A stretch of DNA of 10,770 bases, taken from assembly GCA_001772985.1 (NCBI GenBank), contig MEVN01000047.1:1-10770 (forward strand), in the 5' to 3' direction. The translations under genes were made by a program, and so were the position numbers. Shown piece after piece: positions 10,739 to 10,770 of this stretch (its first letter is position 1; the number at the start of each line of letters is the position of its first letter). Source of the DNA: a candidate division WWE3 bacterium RIFCSPLOWO2_12_FULL_36_10 (GTDB taxonomy: Bacteria; Patescibacteriota; WWE3; UBA101185; UBA10185). The notes under the pieces are model-generated. The model saw only the letters and a program-made list of their open reading frames with translations, searched no databases and was not told the origin of the DNA.

Positions 10739-10747
10739 TGTTAGAAT
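10739..10747 (+). promoter_or_regulatory. Extended -10 promoter before a probable tRNA
   Basis: TGTTAGAAT with the hexamer at 10742-10747, and TGAACA (10720-10725) as a possible -35 at 16 nt. It has the same TGnTAnAAT form as the promoters of the two tRNA-Ser genes. Confidence 0.35.
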
Positions 10748-10755
10748 TTTTCTGG

Positions 10756-10770
10756 TGGACCGTGGCGGAA
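10756..10770 (+). tRNA. Probable 5' end of a tRNA, perhaps tRNA-Leu (cut by window edge)
   Basis: The last bases include TGGCGGAA (10763-10770), which matches positions 8-15 of many bacterial tRNA-Leu genes, preceded by seven bases that could be the acceptor strand (TGGACCG). An extended -10 lies just upstream, as for the other tRNA genes here. Only 15 bases are visible, so the identity is a guess. Confidence 0.3.

Overview
The window reads like a piece of a Candidate Phyla Radiation (Patescibacteria) genome, probably near Microgenomates. This is inference. It rests on the AT-rich sequence, the many short single-domain and membrane-anchored proteins, a half-length MFS protein, a short ABC-F ATPase, and several proteins resembling conserved hypotheticals I associate with that group. 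TGA ends several clear genes (MazG-like, the 480-aa protein), so UGA is not recoded as glycine and Absconditabacteria or Gracilibacteria are unlikely.

Layout. Positions 1-1892 are mostly minus-strand: a partial membrane protein, a MazG-like pyrophosphohydrolase coupled to a 67-aa protein, a VapBC toxin-antitoxin pair, and a nucleotidyltransferase-fold protein with a 28-codon ORF in front of it. Positions 2027-3165 look like a decayed mobile patch. They hold a BRO-N/DinD-like antirepressor gene broken by two deletions, a 24-bp palindrome over its promoter, and a 17-bp copy of the 3' end of the neighbouring tRNA-Ser(GGA) gene; a small Cys-rich membrane protein lies between the two copies. Positions 3232-5281 form a tight three-gene operon: a membrane-anchored Cys protein, an unrecognised 480-aa protein, and a retropepsin-like protease starting two residues before its catalytic Asp. 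Positions 5300-8591 carry a membrane protein divergent from an ABC-F ATPase, tRNA-Ser(CGA) abutting the ABC-F stop codon, an alkyltransferase-like DNA repair protein, a relic of a surface-protein tail, a half-MFS protein and a two-helix membrane protein. Positions 8614-9488 are a second vapBC operon with a third, 59-aa gene. The right end has a 53-aa ORF divergent from a 114-aa gene that has the only strong Shine-Dalgarno and the only clear intrinsic terminator, then a four-helix membrane protein and the probable start of a tRNA.

The most striking pattern is in the promoters. At about ten genes a -10 hexamer ends exactly 6 nt before the start codon (ATG or GTG), with no ribosome binding site, so the mRNAs should be leaderless. 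This geometry also exposes small genes (28, 53 and 59 aa, and the partial gene at the left edge) and corrects starts. Function calls come from motif reading only; no database search was run.
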